Source: Flavobacteriales bacterium (lineage in GTDB: Bacteria > Bacteroidota > Bacteroidia > Flavobacteriales_D > Parvicellaceae). Taken from it: DNA of 64,000 bases. Made by a program: the position numbers and the translations under genes. The stretch lies in assembly GCA_020635565.1 (NCBI GenBank), contig JACJZN010000008.1:434001-498000 (forward strand). Direction: 5' to 3'. The notes under the pieces are model-generated. The model had not been told where the DNA came from and did not search any database. It worked only from the letters and a program-made list of their open reading frames with translations. Positions 63,153 through 64,000 of this stretch are shown here, piece by piece. Numbering within the stretch: position 1 is the first letter of the stretch; every line of letters begins with the position of its first letter.

Positions 63153-64000
63153 ATGGAGAACGATAATAAGAAATACATAGTTTGGGGAATTAGAATTCTG
63201 TGTGCTGGATTGTTTGTTTTATCAGCAGTTGGAAAATTATCTACGGAAACTGTTTTTGATAAACCTGGATTCTCAATTTATAATTTTGAAAAGAACTTTT
63301 TGACCAAAGGTTTTGGAATTGAAGCTGGAATAGCTCAAATATTATCAAGGATATTAATTGCCATTGAATTTTCGATTGCGGTATTGCTTTTGTTGCCGTT
63401 TTATGTCAAGAAAGTTGTTATTCCAGGAACGATTTTACTTTTGGCTATTTTTTCTGTTCATCTTGGTTATCAGTCAATTATTGGTGAAACAGGTAATTGT
63501 GGATGTTTCGGTAGTCTAATTGAAATGACTCCGTTTGAATCCTTGATTAAAAATCTAGTTACAATTGCTTTGTTGATCTTGTTAGTTACTAAGTTTAAAT
63601 CAAATTGGGATGATAAACAGAATATTTTTCCAGTTCTTGGAACAGGTGTGATTTTTGTTTTCCTGTTGTTTGTATTTGTTCCAATGAAAGAATTGAATGG
63701 AACTTCGAATGATTCTGTTCAAATAGATGAAGAACATTATGAATCGGGATATGCGAATTACTTTTCGGATATCGATGAGGGGAAAAAATTGCTATGTTTC
63801 TTTTCTCCTACATGTGAACACTGTCAGGAAACCGGTAAGAAAATTACAGAGATGATCCAAGAGTATCCGGATCTAATGCCGGAAGTTCGAATTATTTTTA
63901 TGGATGAAGCAGGAGATGGATCTGCGACAGATGTTAAGAATTACTTTGAATTTGTAGGTGCGGAGTATGAATATTATGTGGAGACAATTGATAACTATGT
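63153..64000 (+). CDS. MauE/DoxX-like membrane protein with thioredoxin-like C-terminal domain (3' end cut by window)
   Basis: 282 codons to the window edge from ATG 63153. The first 185 residues have about five membrane helices with GETGNCGCFGSLIEM, the paired-cysteine motif of MauE/VKOR-like quinone-linked thiol oxidoreductases. A thioredoxin-like domain follows, with CFFSPTCEHCQE (CxxxxCxxC-like, active pair CEHC). This matches the Bacteroidetes family often called BT_3928. It probably relays electrons between quinones and envelope thiols; the final step is inferred. It lies 66 bp after the DUF1599 gene. Confidence 0.82.
   Translation, partial: MENDNKKYIVWGIRILCAGLFVLSAVGKLSTETVFDKPGFSIYNFEKNFLTKGFGIEAGIAQILSRILIAIEFSIAVLLLLPFYVKKVVIPGTILLLAIFSVHLGYQSIIGETGNCGCFGSLIEMTPFESLIKNLVTIALLILLVTKFKSNWDDKQNIFPVLGTGVIFVFLLFVFVPMKELNGTSNDSVQIDEEHYESGYANYFSDIDEGKKLLCFFSPTCEHCQETGKKITEMIQEYPDLMPEVRIIFMDEAGDGSATDVKNYFEFVGAEYEYYVETIDNY

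Overview
This 64 kb window is chromosomal DNA from a low-GC member of the Bacteroidota, most likely order Flavobacteriales (a Crocinitomicaceae- or Cryomorphaceae-like lineage is my guess, not a demonstrated assignment). The evidence is the 16S 3' end (GGAACACCTCC), repeated Bacteroidetes-type promoters (TTG, 18-19 bp, TAnnTTTG), type IX secretion cargo with CHU_C-type and type A C-terminal sorting domains, PorG/DUF6089-like barrels, PD40/OmpA proteins, and families such as DUF1573, DUF1599, DUF983 and DUF3108. Nearly all of it is core genome. I see no insertion sequence, prophage, CRISPR array, toxin-antitoxin pair or recognisable defence island.

Layout. 1-2.6 kb: a partial PhoD-like phosphatase and a sodium:solute symporter (minus strand). 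2.7-22 kb: mainly plus-strand housekeeping and envelope genes: recR, a glycosyltransferase fused to an eroded sugar-phosphate transferase, a 2-oxoacid dehydrogenase E2, two TPR/PD40 envelope proteins, a DnaQ-like exonuclease, a FAH-family hydrolase, an outer-membrane protein with three SPOR-like modules, a lipoprotein, DUF1573 and DUF3108 proteins, an aminotransferase, an HtrA protease (minus), dapF with two overlapping genes, DUF983 and an SDR. 22.1-27.6 kb: one complete rRNA operon (16S, tRNA-Ile, tRNA-Ala, 23S, 5S) driven by five tandem promoters and flanked by readable pre-rRNA processing stems. 27.7-34.9 kb: carB, a small membrane protein, a YfhO-type giant membrane protein and a glycosyltransferase. 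34.9-40.2 kb (minus): a very large glycine-rich/SprB-repeat T9SS cargo and two PorG-like barrels. 40.3-48.6 kb: a flavin oxidoreductase, an M16 peptidase pair, RidA, a large M1 peptidase with a barrel-like tail, and lpxH. 48.6-54.8 kb (minus): GAPDH, a sortilin-like T9SS cargo, lipA, a barrel protein and two tiny lipoproteins sharing a CPAY motif. 54.9-64 kb: a BamA/TamA-like protein, an L,D-transpeptidase, an M42 aminopeptidase, a TauE-type permease, an ABC-F ATPase, a GNAT enzyme, folP, DUF1599 and a partial MauE/DoxX-thioredoxin protein.

How it fits together. Much of the coding capacity builds or monitors the outer envelope: T9SS cargo and barrels, peptidoglycan-associated PD40/SPOR proteins, lpxH for lipid A, an L,D-transpeptidase for the wall, dapF for meso-DAP, and glycosyltransferases. 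The rest is central metabolism and cofactor supply (carB, GAPDH, E2 plus lipA, folP).

The most distinctive signal is the roughly 106 bp repeat upstream of 16S. Each unit pairs a near-identical promoter with a hairpin that shows compensatory base changes between copies and carries a boxA-like GTTCTTTA in its loop. Second is the tandem pair of unrecognised CPAY mini-lipoproteins behind a strong promoter; the second of these is only 50 codons. All identifications come from reading the sequence; no database search was possible.
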